Source: Mesorhizobium_G sp050247155
Lineage (GTDB): Bacteria; Pseudomonadota; Alphaproteobacteria; Rhizobiales; Rhizobiaceae
NCBI GenBank assembly: GCA_050247155.1
Contig: JBFWUS010000021.1
Span: 7,431 to 71,430 of the forward strand
Direction: 5' to 3'
DNA: 64,000 nt
Under the pieces are notes generated by a model. That model was not told the DNA's origin. It worked only from the letters and a program-made list of their open reading frames with translations, and did not search any database. Numbering within the stretch: the stretch's first letter is position 1; each line of letters opens with the position of its first letter. Shown piece after piece: positions 32,532 to 40,522 of the stretch. A program made the position numbers and the translations under genes.

Positions 32532-33382
32532 GCGAGCGACACGCCGGCGCGCCCGGTCAGGTCAAGGAAGTCACCAGCCTGGCCAACCCGCTGGTCAAGG
32601 ACATCAAGGCGCTGGCGCTCAAGAAATTCCGTGACCAGCAGCATGCGTTCATGGCCGAAGGCCTGAAGCTGGTGATCGATGCGCTGGAGTTGGGTTGGTC
32701 GATCAAGACCCTCGTCTTTGCAAAATCAGCGAAAACGAACCCGGCGGTTGAAAAAGCCGCGGCGCGCACGGTTGCCGCCGGCGGCACGGTGCTGGAGGTC
32801 AGCGAGAAGGTGCTGGGCGCAATCACCCGCCGCGACAACCCGCAAATGGTCGTCGGCGTCTTTCGGCAACGCTTCGTCGACATCAGGGATATCCGGCCCC
32901 GGGACGGCGACGTCTGGGTCGGGCTCGACCGTGTGCGGGATCCTGGCAATCTGGGCACCGTCATCCGCACGGTCGACGCGGTCGGGGCCAAAGGGGTTAT
33001 CCTCATTGGGGAAACGACCGATCCGTTCTCGCTCGAAACCGTACGGGCCACCATGGGATCGATCTTTTCCGTGCCAGTGGCGAAGGCATCGCCGGAAGCT
33101 TTTCTTGGCTGGCGCAAGTCCTTCGCCGGACTGGTGGTGGGGACCCATCTCAAAGGCGCGGTCGACTACCGCACCATTCGCTATGGCGAAAAGCCCACCC
33201 TGCTTTTGATGGGCAATGAACAGCAGGGCCTGCCCGACATTTTGGCCGGGGCTTGCGACAAGCTTGCCCGCATCCCTCAGGCCGGCCGCGCTGACTCGCT
33301 GAATCTTGCGGTCGCCACCGGCGTCATGCTGTTCGAAATCCGTCGCTCGGCGCTTCATCTGACGGATGGCGATCCCGCATGA
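32528..33382 (+). CDS. SpoU/TrmH-family RNA 2'-O-methyltransferase
   Basis: A 284-residue enzyme starting with ATG 32528. N-terminal L30e-like substrate-binding region (ITSLxNPxVK form: VTSLANPLVKDIKAL; then FMAEGLKLVIDAL). The C-terminal SPOUT domain has all three motifs: VRDPGNLGTVIRTVDA (motif 1), LLMGNEQQGLP (motif 2), and DSLNLAVATGVMLFE (motif 3). It resembles RlmB/TrmH-type enzymes; the RNA target is unknown. It overlaps both neighbours by 4 bp. Confidence 0.92.
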   Translation: MSERHAGAPGQVKEVTSLANPLVKDIKALALKKFRDQQHAFMAEGLKLVIDALELGWSIKTLVFAKSAKTNPAVEKAAARTVAAGGTVLEVSEKVLGAITRRDNPQMVVGVFRQRFVDIRDIRPRDGDVWVGLDRVRDPGNLGTVIRTVDAVGAKGVILIGETTDPFSLETVRATMGSIFSVPVAKASPEAFLGWRKSFAGLVVGTHLKGAVDYRTIRYGEKPTLLLMGNEQQGLPDILAGACDKLARIPQAGRADSLNLAVATGVMLFEIRRSALHLTDGDPA

Positions 33383-33870
33383 ATGGTCGTACCTACGTCC
33401 CCTACGCGGCGCTTGCCGTCGTCGCGATCGCGTTCGATCAATGGATCAAGCACTTGGTGGAAACGATGCTGCCGATGCAGCAGCCGATCGAAATCCTGCC
33501 GTTCCTGGCGCTCTATCGTACCTATAACACTGGCGTCGCCTTCTCGATGTTTTCGTTCGTCGGCGACAAAGGCCTCATTCTCGTCTCGCTTGCGGTCATT
33601 GCCTTCGTGCTCTATCTGGCGACGCGCACAGCTCCCGGCCATATCCTCGCCCGCATCGGTTTCGCCCTCATCATCGGCGGAGCAGCCGGCAACATCATCG
33701 ACCGTTCGGTGTTCGGCCATGTCATCGATTACATCCTGTTCCATACCCCGGGATGGTCGTTCGCCGTGTTCAATCTCGCCGACGCCTTCATCACCGTCGG
33801 CGCGGCCGCGGTGATCGCCGACGAGTTCTTCGGCCTGGGCCGTCGCGCGGAAATCGCCTCGGACGAATAG
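33379..33870 (+). CDS. lspA: Lipoprotein signal peptidase II
   Basis: A 163-residue inner-membrane aspartyl protease that cleaves prolipoproteins after diacylglyceryl transfer. Four membrane helices are evident. The catalytic Asp residues are in GGAAGNIIDR (first) and FNLADAFITVG (second), and the substrate-binding YRTYNTGVAFSMFS motif is present. It overlaps the upstream methyltransferase gene by 4 bp. In other alphaproteobacteria lspA often follows RNA-modification genes, so the linkage is not unusual. Confidence 0.96.
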   Translation: MNGRTYVPYAALAVVAIAFDQWIKHLVETMLPMQQPIEILPFLALYRTYNTGVAFSMFSFVGDKGLILVSLAVIAFVLYLATRTAPGHILARIGFALIIGGAAGNIIDRSVFGHVIDYILFHTPGWSFAVFNLADAFITVGAAAVIADEFFGLGRRAEIASDE

Positions 33871-33962
33871 AGCTTGCCCCATCTGTGCTGTCGCGAGATT
33901 ATCCAGCGGCAAGGCCATCGCCCCACGAAAGGCTCCCGCGAGGCGAACAAGGGCAACGACCG

Positions 33963-34520
33963 ATGGGCTACGGTTTCCGATTCTCGACCGCGCGCGACCT
34001 CTTCGACGCTTTTCCGACGGCGGGCGAGGATATGCGCGCCGCACCGACGGATCAGCCGTCATTGACGTTCTGCCGCTCGCTGGTGGCAAGCCGCATCCCG
34101 GAAGAGGCGATCACCTTTTGCGCCTATCTCCTGCCCGGCCGTGTCGCCGTCTGGTGGGGTCACGAATGCCTCGTTCAACTGTCGTCGGCGTTGAACGAAC
34201 AGGATTTTCGCATGCTCGCTTTGGTACATGGCTGGGTCAGCGATCCGAGCGAATATCGGCGTTTCGTCGTGCTGGATGAGGCTTTGGCTGCCGAGGAGCG
34301 TACGCCAGCGGTGTGGATCGCGCTTGCCGCGGGCTGGAGCGAAGCACCCGGTGCATCAAACGGGCAAGCGCAAATGCACAGCCGCACCGCCCGTGCGCTC
34401 AATACCGGCATCCTCGCTGGGCTGGCCCGCGTGGCTCTTGCCGATCGGGCGCCCGCGCTGACCGACTTCGTGGCCATGGGCATGCAGTTGGCCGAGTTTG
34501 AGGCGTCGCGCCTCAGTTAG
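33963..34520 (+). CDS. DUF6931-like hypothetical protein
   Basis: A 185-residue soluble, Ala-rich and largely helical protein. The segment EEAITFCAYLLPGRVAVWWGHECL recalls a family annotated DUF6931, whose members occur in Rhizobiales, some near type VI secretion loci; no secretion genes are nearby here. ATG at 33963 is preferred as the frame upstream is Arg-rich. It starts 92 bp after lspA in the same direction and is followed by the pob-pca cluster after 122 bp. No catalytic motif is visible. Confidence 0.6.
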   Translation: MGYGFRFSTARDLFDAFPTAGEDMRAAPTDQPSLTFCRSLVASRIPEEAITFCAYLLPGRVAVWWGHECLVQLSSALNEQDFRMLALVHGWVSDPSEYRRFVVLDEALAAEERTPAVWIALAAGWSEAPGASNGQAQMHSRTARALNTGILAGLARVALADRAPALTDFVAMGMQLAEFEASRLS

Positions 34521-34642
34521 GGCGCTAGATGGGCCGGGCGCATCTCCATGTGAGGATGGACTAAAGTATAACATCATCACCACGGACAGGGCTTTCCCAC
34601 AAAGTTTAGTCTTGGCTTACGAAATCGCCCGGGAGAGCGAGA

Positions 34643-35815
34643 ATGCGGACGCAGGTGGCCATTATCGGCTCCGGCCCCTCGGGCCTGCTGCTCGGCCAAC
34701 TCCTCGCCAAGGCCGGTATCGACAATGTCATCCTCGACCGCTCCGCCAAGACCCGTATCCTCGCCCGTGTCCGAGCCGGCGTGCTGGAACAGGGCACGGT
34801 GAGCGTGCTCGATCGGGCGGCGACGTCCGATCGGCTGCATGCCGAAGCGCTGCTTCATGATGGCTTCTCGCTGGCCTTTGATGGCCGTGATCACCGTATC
34901 GACCTCAAGGCCCTCACTGGGGGCAAACATGTCACGGTCTACGGTCAGACCGAGGTCACACGCGACCTGATCGATGCCCGGGAGGCCAGCGGCGTGGCCA
35001 GCATCTATGAGGCCGATGCGGTGCGGCCAGCCGATTTCGATACCGGCCGCCCTTGCGTCTTCTATCGAAAGGGCGACACCGAGCACCGCTTGGATTGTGA
35101 TTTCATCGCCGGCTGCGACGGATTTCATGGGGCTAGCCGTAAGGCAGTGCCGGCAAACGCCATGCGAACTTATGAAAAGGTCTATCCCTTTGGATGGCTT
35201 GGGCTGCTGGCGGAAGTTCCGCCGGTCAGCCACGAACTGATCTACGCCAATCACCCGCTTGGTTTTGCCCTATGCTCCATGCGCTCCATGACGCGCAGCC
35301 GCTATTACATCCAGGTTCCGGCCAGCGAAAATGTCGCGAATTGGAGCGACGACAGGTTTTGGGATGAACTGCGCAACCGTCTGCCGCGCCATCATGCCGA
35401 AGCATTGAAAACAGGCCCGTCGTTCGAAAAATCGATCGCGCCGTTACGCTCTTTCGTCGCCGAACCCCTGCGCTTCGGGCGGCTTTTCCTCGCTGGCGAT
35501 GCCGCCCATATCGTACCCCCGACAGGGGCCAAGGGGCTCAACCTGGCCGCCAGCGACGTGCATTATCTTTCCGGCGCGCTGATCGAACATTATCAGTCGA
35601 AATCGGATGCCAGGCTCGACGCCTATTCCTCCACCGCGCTGTTACGGGTCTGGAAGGCAGTCCGTTTCTCCTGGTGGATGACCACCATTTTGCATCGTTT
35701 TCCCGAGACGACGGCGTTCGATCAGAAAGTCCAGGAGGCCGAGCTGGATTATCTGACGCATTCCCGCGCAGCCGCGACCGTTCTGGCGGAAAACTATGTC
35801 GGCCTGCCGTTCTGA
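34643..35815 (+). CDS. pobA: 4-hydroxybenzoate 3-monooxygenase
   Basis: A 390-residue FAD/NADPH monooxygenase that converts 4-hydroxybenzoate to protocatechuate. Motifs: VAIIGSGPSGLLLGQLLAK (FAD Rossmann, 5-23), RAGVLEQGTV (FAD/substrate region), GCDGFHG (DG motif, FAD and NADPH), and GDAAHIVPPTGAKGLNLA (GD motif). Length matches PobA of Pseudomonas (394). It heads a same-strand series pobA-pcaD-pcaC-pcaH-pcaG-pcaB that catabolises its product. No divergent pobR activator is adjacent; the 122-bp upstream gap shows no clear operator. Confidence 0.96.
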   Translation: MRTQVAIIGSGPSGLLLGQLLAKAGIDNVILDRSAKTRILARVRAGVLEQGTVSVLDRAATSDRLHAEALLHDGFSLAFDGRDHRIDLKALTGGKHVTVYGQTEVTRDLIDAREASGVASIYEADAVRPADFDTGRPCVFYRKGDTEHRLDCDFIAGCDGFHGASRKAVPANAMRTYEKVYPFGWLGLLAEVPPVSHELIYANHPLGFALCSMRSMTRSRYYIQVPASENVANWSDDRFWDELRNRLPRHHAEALKTGPSFEKSIAPLRSFVAEPLRFGRLFLAGDAAHIVPPTGAKGLNLAASDVHYLSGALIEHYQSKSDARLDAYSSTALLRVWKAVRFSWWMTTILHRFPETTAFDQKVQEAELDYLTHSRAAATVLAENYVGLPF

Positions 35816-35879
35816 TTAAATGTGCCGCATGTTTGATCTGCAGTGCAGAACGGCTAAGACATAGCCGAGGAGAACGGTT

Positions 35880-36692
35880 TTGCAGTTTGCCCGATTGAAC
35901 GGCATCGTCATGCACTACCAGCTTATCGGTACGGCGCCCGGCAAGCCGACCCTGGTGTTCGCCAATTCGCTGGGCACCGATTTCCGCATCTGGCGAGACG
36001 TGGTCTTGCGGTTGGCGGGTGATTACGCGATCGTTCTTTACGACAAGCGGGGCCACGGCCTGAGCACACTGGGTGATGCGCCGCACCGGATCGAAACCCA
36101 TGCCGCCGATAGCGCGGCTTTGCTGGACCATCTTTCCGTGAAATCGGCGATCTTCTGCGGCCTTTCGATCGGCGGCTTGATTGCGCAGGCGTTGTACGCC
36201 GCGCGGCCCGACCTGATCCGCGCGATCATCTTTTGTGATACCGCGCACAAGATCGGCACCGCCGAGATGTGGAACGGACGTATTGCCTCGGCTCGCGGTC
36301 CGGGTATCGCAAGCTTTGCCGACGGCGTAATGGAAAAGTGGTTCACGCCGGATTTTCATGCCTACCGCGCCGACGAACTGAGCGGCTATCGCACCATGCT
36401 CGCCCGGCAGTCCGTTGAAGGCTATGCGGCCGCCTGCGCCGCCATTCGCGATGCCGATTTCAGCGCGGTGGCCAGGCGCATCGCCGTTCCGGCAATGTGC
36501 GTGGTGGGCGATCAGGATGGTTCGACGCCGCCCGAACTCGTTCGCTGGCTGGCTGATCTGGTTCCCGGCGCACGCTTTGAGATAATCGCCGACGCGGCGC
36601 ATATTCCTTGCGTCGAGCAGCCGGCCGCGCTGACGGCGTTGCTTGTCGATTTCATCGCGAAACTGCCGGCGGAAGCAAACGCGAATGGCTGA
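35880..36692 (+). CDS. pcaD: 3-oxoadipate enol-lactonase
   Basis: A 270-residue alpha/beta hydrolase that opens 3-oxoadipate enol-lactone to 3-oxoadipate. The nucleophile Ser is in FCGLSIGGLIAQ, the oxyanion region in VFANSLGTDFRIW, and the catalytic His in AAHIPCVEQP near the C-terminus. TTG at 35880 is the start, with GAGGAGAA upstream. It is 64 bp after pobA and overlaps pcaC by 8 bp. It acts after PcaC in the protocatechuate branch. Confidence 0.95.
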   Translation: MQFARLNGIVMHYQLIGTAPGKPTLVFANSLGTDFRIWRDVVLRLAGDYAIVLYDKRGHGLSTLGDAPHRIETHAADSAALLDHLSVKSAIFCGLSIGGLIAQALYAARPDLIRAIIFCDTAHKIGTAEMWNGRIASARGPGIASFADGVMEKWFTPDFHAYRADELSGYRTMLARQSVEGYAAACAAIRDADFSAVARRIAVPAMCVVGDQDGSTPPELVRWLADLVPGARFEIIADAAHIPCVEQPAALTALLVDFIAKLPAEANANG

Positions 36693-37089
36693 GATTGGCG
36701 GCAAACCCGAGCGCCGAGCCCAGGCTATGTCGACGCGCCGCCAGGTGCTCGGCGACGCTCACGTCGACCGGGCGATTGCCGCGACGACCGATTTTGACCG
36801 ACCGTTTCAGGAACTCATAACCGAGGCTGCCTGGGGCCATGTCTGGTCACGCCCGCACTGGTCGAAGCGGGAACGGTCTGTCGTCACGATCGCCCTGCTT
36901 GCGGCTCTTGGTCATCATGACGAACTGGCGATGCACATTCGCGCCACCGCAAACACCGGCGCGACTCGCGACGACATCGCCGAGGCACTGATGCATGTCG
37001 CGATCTATGCCGGCATTCCCGCCGCCAACGCGGCCTTTCGCGTGGCCAAGCAGGAGTTGGAAAACATGGGCGGCGGTAAGGCCGGCTAA
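36685..37089 (+). CDS. pcaC: 4-carboxymuconolactone decarboxylase
   Basis: A 134-residue enzyme, AhpD-like all-helical fold, that decarboxylates gamma-carboxymuconolactone to 3-oxoadipate enol-lactone. Family sequence: FQELITEAAWGHVWSRPHWSKRERS, ALLAALGHHDELAMHIRATANTG, and AEALMHVAIYAGIPAANAAF. The catalytic His/Glu residues sit in the ...GHHDEL... helix. Length matches other PcaC proteins. It begins inside the last codons of pcaD, which indicates translational coupling, and pcaH begins 1 bp after its stop. Confidence 0.96.
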   Translation: MAEIGGKPERRAQAMSTRRQVLGDAHVDRAIAATTDFDRPFQELITEAAWGHVWSRPHWSKRERSVVTIALLAALGHHDELAMHIRATANTGATRDDIAEALMHVAIYAGIPAANAAFRVAKQELENMGGGKAG

Positions 37090-37090
37090 G

Positions 37091-37837
37091 ATGGTCGATC
37101 GTTCCCACAAACCGGAGACGACCCCGTTCTTCGCACGCGATCGAGACAGGCAGCCGCCCGCCTATACGCCGTCTTATAAGACATCGATCCTGCGTTCGCC
37201 GCAAAAGGCGCTGCTATCCTTCGACAATTCCATATCGGAGATCGCCGGCCCGGTTTTCGGTCACTCCCTGCTTGGCGAACTGGACAACGACCTGATCCAC
37301 AACTTCGCCAAGCCGGGCGAATCCGCTATCGGCGAGCGCATCATCGTCCATGGCCGGGTTCTCGACGAGCGCGGCCTGCCGGTTCCGGGTGCTCTGCTGG
37401 AATTCTGGCAGGCCAATGCGGGCGGGCGCTACCGGCATAAGAAGGAAGGCTATCTCGCGCCTTTGGATCCGAATTTCGGCGGCTGCGGCCGCGCTATCAC
37501 CGCACATGACGGCAGCTATGCATTGCGCACGGTCAAGCCAGGCCCCTACCCTTGGCCGAATGGCCCGAATGACTGGCGTCCAGCGCACATTCATTTTTCC
37601 GTGTTCGGCCATGGCTTCGCCCAGCGGCTGATCACCCAGATGTATTTCGAAGGCGATCCGCTGATCTGGCGCTGTCCGATCGTGCGCACCATCCCGGACA
37701 AAAGGGACATCGAAAGCCTGATCGCGCCGCTCGACATGGCCAACACCGTTCCCATGGACGCTCGCGCCTACAAATTCGACATCGTTCTGCGCGGCCGGCG
37801 TTCGACTCCGTTCGAAAACCGTCCGGAGGGCAATTGA
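37091..37837 (+). CDS. pcaH: Protocatechuate 3,4-dioxygenase beta subunit
   Basis: A 248-residue subunit of the intradiol ring-cleaving enzyme. As the beta subunit it holds the non-haem Fe(III) site: Tyr residues in GGRYRHK...-type and GPYPWPNGPNDW segments and the His pair in AHIHFSVFG. PcaGH opens protocatechuate to 3-carboxy-cis,cis-muconate using O2. The N-terminal PPAYTPSYKTSILRSP tail is typical of PcaH. ATG 37091 lies 1 bp after pcaC, and the stop overlaps the pcaG ATG by 1 bp. Confidence 0.97.
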   Translation: MVDRSHKPETTPFFARDRDRQPPAYTPSYKTSILRSPQKALLSFDNSISEIAGPVFGHSLLGELDNDLIHNFAKPGESAIGERIIVHGRVLDERGLPVPGALLEFWQANAGGRYRHKKEGYLAPLDPNFGGCGRAITAHDGSYALRTVKPGPYPWPNGPNDWRPAHIHFSVFGHGFAQRLITQMYFEGDPLIWRCPIVRTIPDKRDIESLIAPLDMANTVPMDARAYKFDIVLRGRRSTPFENRPEGN

Positions 37838-38451
37838 TGCCGCAGGCGCTCGATCTTTTGAAGGAAACGGCTTCCCAGACGGCGGGGCCATATGTCCATA
37901 TCGGCCTGACGCCGAATTTTTGCGGCATCGGCGGCGTCTATCTGTCCGACCTCGGCGGATCAATGGTGGAGGCCAGAACGCGCGGCGAGCGGATCACGGT
38001 GCGCGGCCGGGTGATCGACGGCGCCGGCGCGCCCCTGCGCGACGCGTTGGTGGAGATTTGGCAAGCCGATGCCGACGGCCTTTACAACAGTCCGGCCGAA
38101 ACCCGCGGCGCGGCCGACCCTCACTTCACCGGCTGGGGCCGTTGCGCAACCGACGATGCCAGCGGCGAATACAGGTTCGATACCATCAAGCCAGGCCGCG
38201 CACCTTTCCGGGATGGCCGCTGGATGGCGCCGCACATCACCGTCTGGATCGTCGCGCGCGGCATCAATCTCGGCCTGCACACGCGCATGTATTTTGCGGA
38301 TGAGGCAGCGGCCAATGCCGAGGACCCGTTGCTCGCACGCGTCGAGCATCGCCACCGTGTAGCGACGCTGGTCGCCCCGCGCGATGGTGACGTCTACACC
38401 TTCGACATCCATTTGCAGGGCGATAAGGAAACGATATTCCTCGACATCTGA
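37837..38451 (+). CDS. pcaG: Protocatechuate 3,4-dioxygenase alpha subunit
   Basis: A 204-residue subunit that packs against PcaH and shapes the active site but does not bind iron. Features: KETASQTAGPYVHIGLTP at the N-terminus (typical of PcaG), VRGRVIDGAGAPLRDALVEIWQADADG, and a degenerate metal region APHITVWIVARGINLGLHTR, lacking the His pair of PcaH. Start ATG 37837 overlaps the pcaH stop (TTGATG). Order pcaH-pcaG is as in other rhizobia. Confidence 0.96.
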   Translation: MPQALDLLKETASQTAGPYVHIGLTPNFCGIGGVYLSDLGGSMVEARTRGERITVRGRVIDGAGAPLRDALVEIWQADADGLYNSPAETRGAADPHFTGWGRCATDDASGEYRFDTIKPGRAPFRDGRWMAPHITVWIVARGINLGLHTRMYFADEAAANAEDPLLARVEHRHRVATLVAPRDGDVYTFDIHLQGDKETIFLDI

Positions 38452-38487
38452 CCGACCTTTCGGGAACCATGGCATGTATGGTGGCGC

Positions 38488-39549
38488 GTGACGTTTTCCC
38501 CGTTCGATCATCCCTTCCTGGCCGGCCTTCTGGGGGACGAGGAAATCGCCGGCTATTTTTCCGCCGACGCTGATGTGCGCGCCATGCTTGCCTTCGAGGC
38601 CGCGCTGGCGAATGCGCAGGCCGAATGCGCGATCATTCCGCCGGAGGCTGCCACGCACATCGCAGCGGTCAGCGCCGATTTCGCGCCAGACTTCGACCGG
38701 CTGCGGGTGGCAACGTCGCATGACGGCGTCGTGGTTCCCGAACTGATCCGACAGTTGCGCGCCGCCGTCGAGCCGCACGCCCGCTGGGTTCATTTCGGTG
38801 CGACGAGCCAGGATGTCATCGACAGCAGTCTGATGTTGCGCCTGAAACCGGTGCTGGCCGTTCTGGACAATCGTATAGGCGTTTGCGAACGCGTCTTTGA
38901 TGATCTGGAACGCCGCTTCGGCCGCAACCGCCTGATGGCCCGAACACGGATGCAGCCGGCAATCGAAATCACTGCTGTTGATCGTATCCACGCATGGCGT
39001 GAGCCACTGGGACGTATCCGAGATGATCTCAATCATTGGCGGCGCGACAGCCTGGCAATCCAGTTCGGCGGCGCAGCTGGTACGTTGGAAAAGCTGGATG
39101 AACGCGCAGCCGCCGTGCGCGCGGCGCTGGCGCGGGTGCTCGATCTGGCGGACGCGCCCCAATGGCATAGCCAGCGCGACCGTATTGCCGGTCTGGCCGG
39201 CATCCTGTCACTGGTCAGCGGGTGCCTTGGAAAATTCGGACAGGATGTCGCTCTCCTTGCGCAGGAAGGCGACGAAATACAACTTGCCGGCGGCGGCGGC
39301 TCGTCGGCCATGCCGCATAAGCAGAATCCGATTGCCGCCGAAGTGCTGATCGCATTGGCGCGCTTCAACGCGACGCAGCTTGCAGGCATGCATCAGGCGC
39401 TGCTGCACGAACAGGAGCGTTCCGGCGCGGCGTGGACGCTCGAGTGGCTGATACTGCCGCAAATGGTCGCCGGTACAGCGGCCTCGCTGCGTCTGGCCGT
39501 GGAACTCGGCGCCAACATCCGGACGTTGGGCAAGGCGGCGGAAGCTTAA
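38488..39549 (+). CDS. pcaB: 3-carboxy-cis,cis-muconate cycloisomerase
   Basis: A 353-residue fumarase/aspartase-superfamily enzyme that lactonises 3-carboxy-cis,cis-muconate. GTG at 38488 starts the frame (V/M-TFSPFDHPFLAG). Superfamily signatures: TSQDVIDSSLMLRLK and GGGSSAMPHKQNPIAAEVL (catalytic Ser loop). It is shorter than some PcaB proteins (about 450) because it ends soon after the third helical bundle, as in Rhizobium. It completes pcaDCHGB. It is 78 bp upstream of argB and may be the last gene of the operon. Confidence 0.93.
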   Translation: MTFSPFDHPFLAGLLGDEEIAGYFSADADVRAMLAFEAALANAQAECAIIPPEAATHIAAVSADFAPDFDRLRVATSHDGVVVPELIRQLRAAVEPHARWVHFGATSQDVIDSSLMLRLKPVLAVLDNRIGVCERVFDDLERRFGRNRLMARTRMQPAIEITAVDRIHAWREPLGRIRDDLNHWRRDSLAIQFGGAAGTLEKLDERAAAVRAALARVLDLADAPQWHSQRDRIAGLAGILSLVSGCLGKFGQDVALLAQEGDEIQLAGGGGSSAMPHKQNPIAAEVLIALARFNATQLAGMHQALLHEQERSGAAWTLEWLILPQMVAGTAASLRLAVELGANIRTLGKAAEA

Positions 39550-39627
39550 CCGTTCCGGCGCAGTGGTCATTTGCCCGTCGCACTGTTTCCGGCTAATAGG
39601 CCCGCGACTTTTGACGCGAGGATTTTG

Positions 39628-40521
39628 ATGACCGATATCGCCGGCACGCCCGAAGCCCAGGCAGCGTTGCTGTCGCGCGCTCTGCCCTACATGCAGCGCT
39701 ATGAAAACAAGACGGTCGTGGTGAAATACGGCGGTCATGCCATGGGCGACACCGAGCTCGGCAAGGCTTTTGCGCGCGATATCGCGCTGCTGAAACAGTC
39801 TGGCGTGAACCCGATCGTCGTGCATGGCGGCGGGCCGCAGATCGGTGCCATGCTGAGCAAGATGGGCATCGAATCGAAATTCGAGGGCGGCCTGCGCGTC
39901 ACCGACCAGAAGACCGTCGAGATCGTCGAGATGGTTCTGGCCGGTTCGATCAACAAGGAGATCGTCGCGCTCATCAACGCGGAAGGCGAATGGGCCATCG
40001 GGCTATGCGGCAAGGATGGAAACATGGTTTTCGCCGAAAAGGCGAAGAAGACCGTTACCGATCCTGACTCCAACATCGAGCGGGTGCTCGATTTGGGCTT
40101 TGTCGGCGAGCCGGTCGAGGTCGACCGCACCTTGCTCGACCTGCTCGCCCGCTCGGAGATGATCCCGGTCATCGCGCCGGTGGCGCCGGGCCGCGACGGC
40201 CATACCTACAACATCAACGCCGACACCTTTGCCGGCGCCATCGCAGGTGCGCTTGGGGCCACGCGCCTGTTGTTCCTCACCGATGTTCCGGGCGTACTCG
40301 ACAAGGACAAGACGCTGATCGAGGAGCTGACTGTCAATCAGGCGAAGAAGCTGATCAAAGACGGCACGATTTCCGGCGGTATGATCCCCAAAGTGGAAAC
40401 CTGCATCGAGGCGATCGAGCGCGGTGTCGAGGGCGTCGTCATCCTGAACGGCAAGACGTCGCACGCGGTGCTGCTCGAACTCTTCACCGAGCATGGCGCC
40501 GGCACGCTGATCGTGCCGTAG
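39628..40521 (+). CDS. argB: Acetylglutamate kinase
   Basis: A 297-residue amino-acid kinase that phosphorylates N-acetyl-L-glutamate, the second and usually arginine-regulated step of arginine synthesis. Features: VVVKYGGHAMGD (phosphate-binding Lys), VVHGGGPQIG, LGATRLLFLTDVPGVLDKD, and DGTISGGMIPKVETC. The N-terminal MTDIAGTPEAQAALLSRALPYMQ helix is typical of arginine-inhibited hexameric enzymes. ATG 39628 was chosen at the family start. It is convergent with the GMC oxidoreductase gene, the stops being 1 bp apart. Confidence 0.97.
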   Translation: MTDIAGTPEAQAALLSRALPYMQRYENKTVVVKYGGHAMGDTELGKAFARDIALLKQSGVNPIVVHGGGPQIGAMLSKMGIESKFEGGLRVTDQKTVEIVEMVLAGSINKEIVALINAEGEWAIGLCGKDGNMVFAEKAKKTVTDPDSNIERVLDLGFVGEPVEVDRTLLDLLARSEMIPVIAPVAPGRDGHTYNINADTFAGAIAGALGATRLLFLTDVPGVLDKDKTLIEELTVNQAKKLIKDGTISGGMIPKVETCIEAIERGVEGVVILNGKTSHAVLLELFTEHGAGTLIVP

Positions 40522-40522
40522 A

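Noticed and set aside
31796..33382. 528-residue open frame on the plus strand
   Set aside because: Its first ~244 residues are out-of-frame reading of the methyltransferase gene; only the part from ATG 32528 is the real SpoU protein.
34521..34642. PcaQ or PobR binding site before pobA
   Set aside because: No dyad like ATAACC-N4-GGTTAA was found; only a partial TATAAC match is present.
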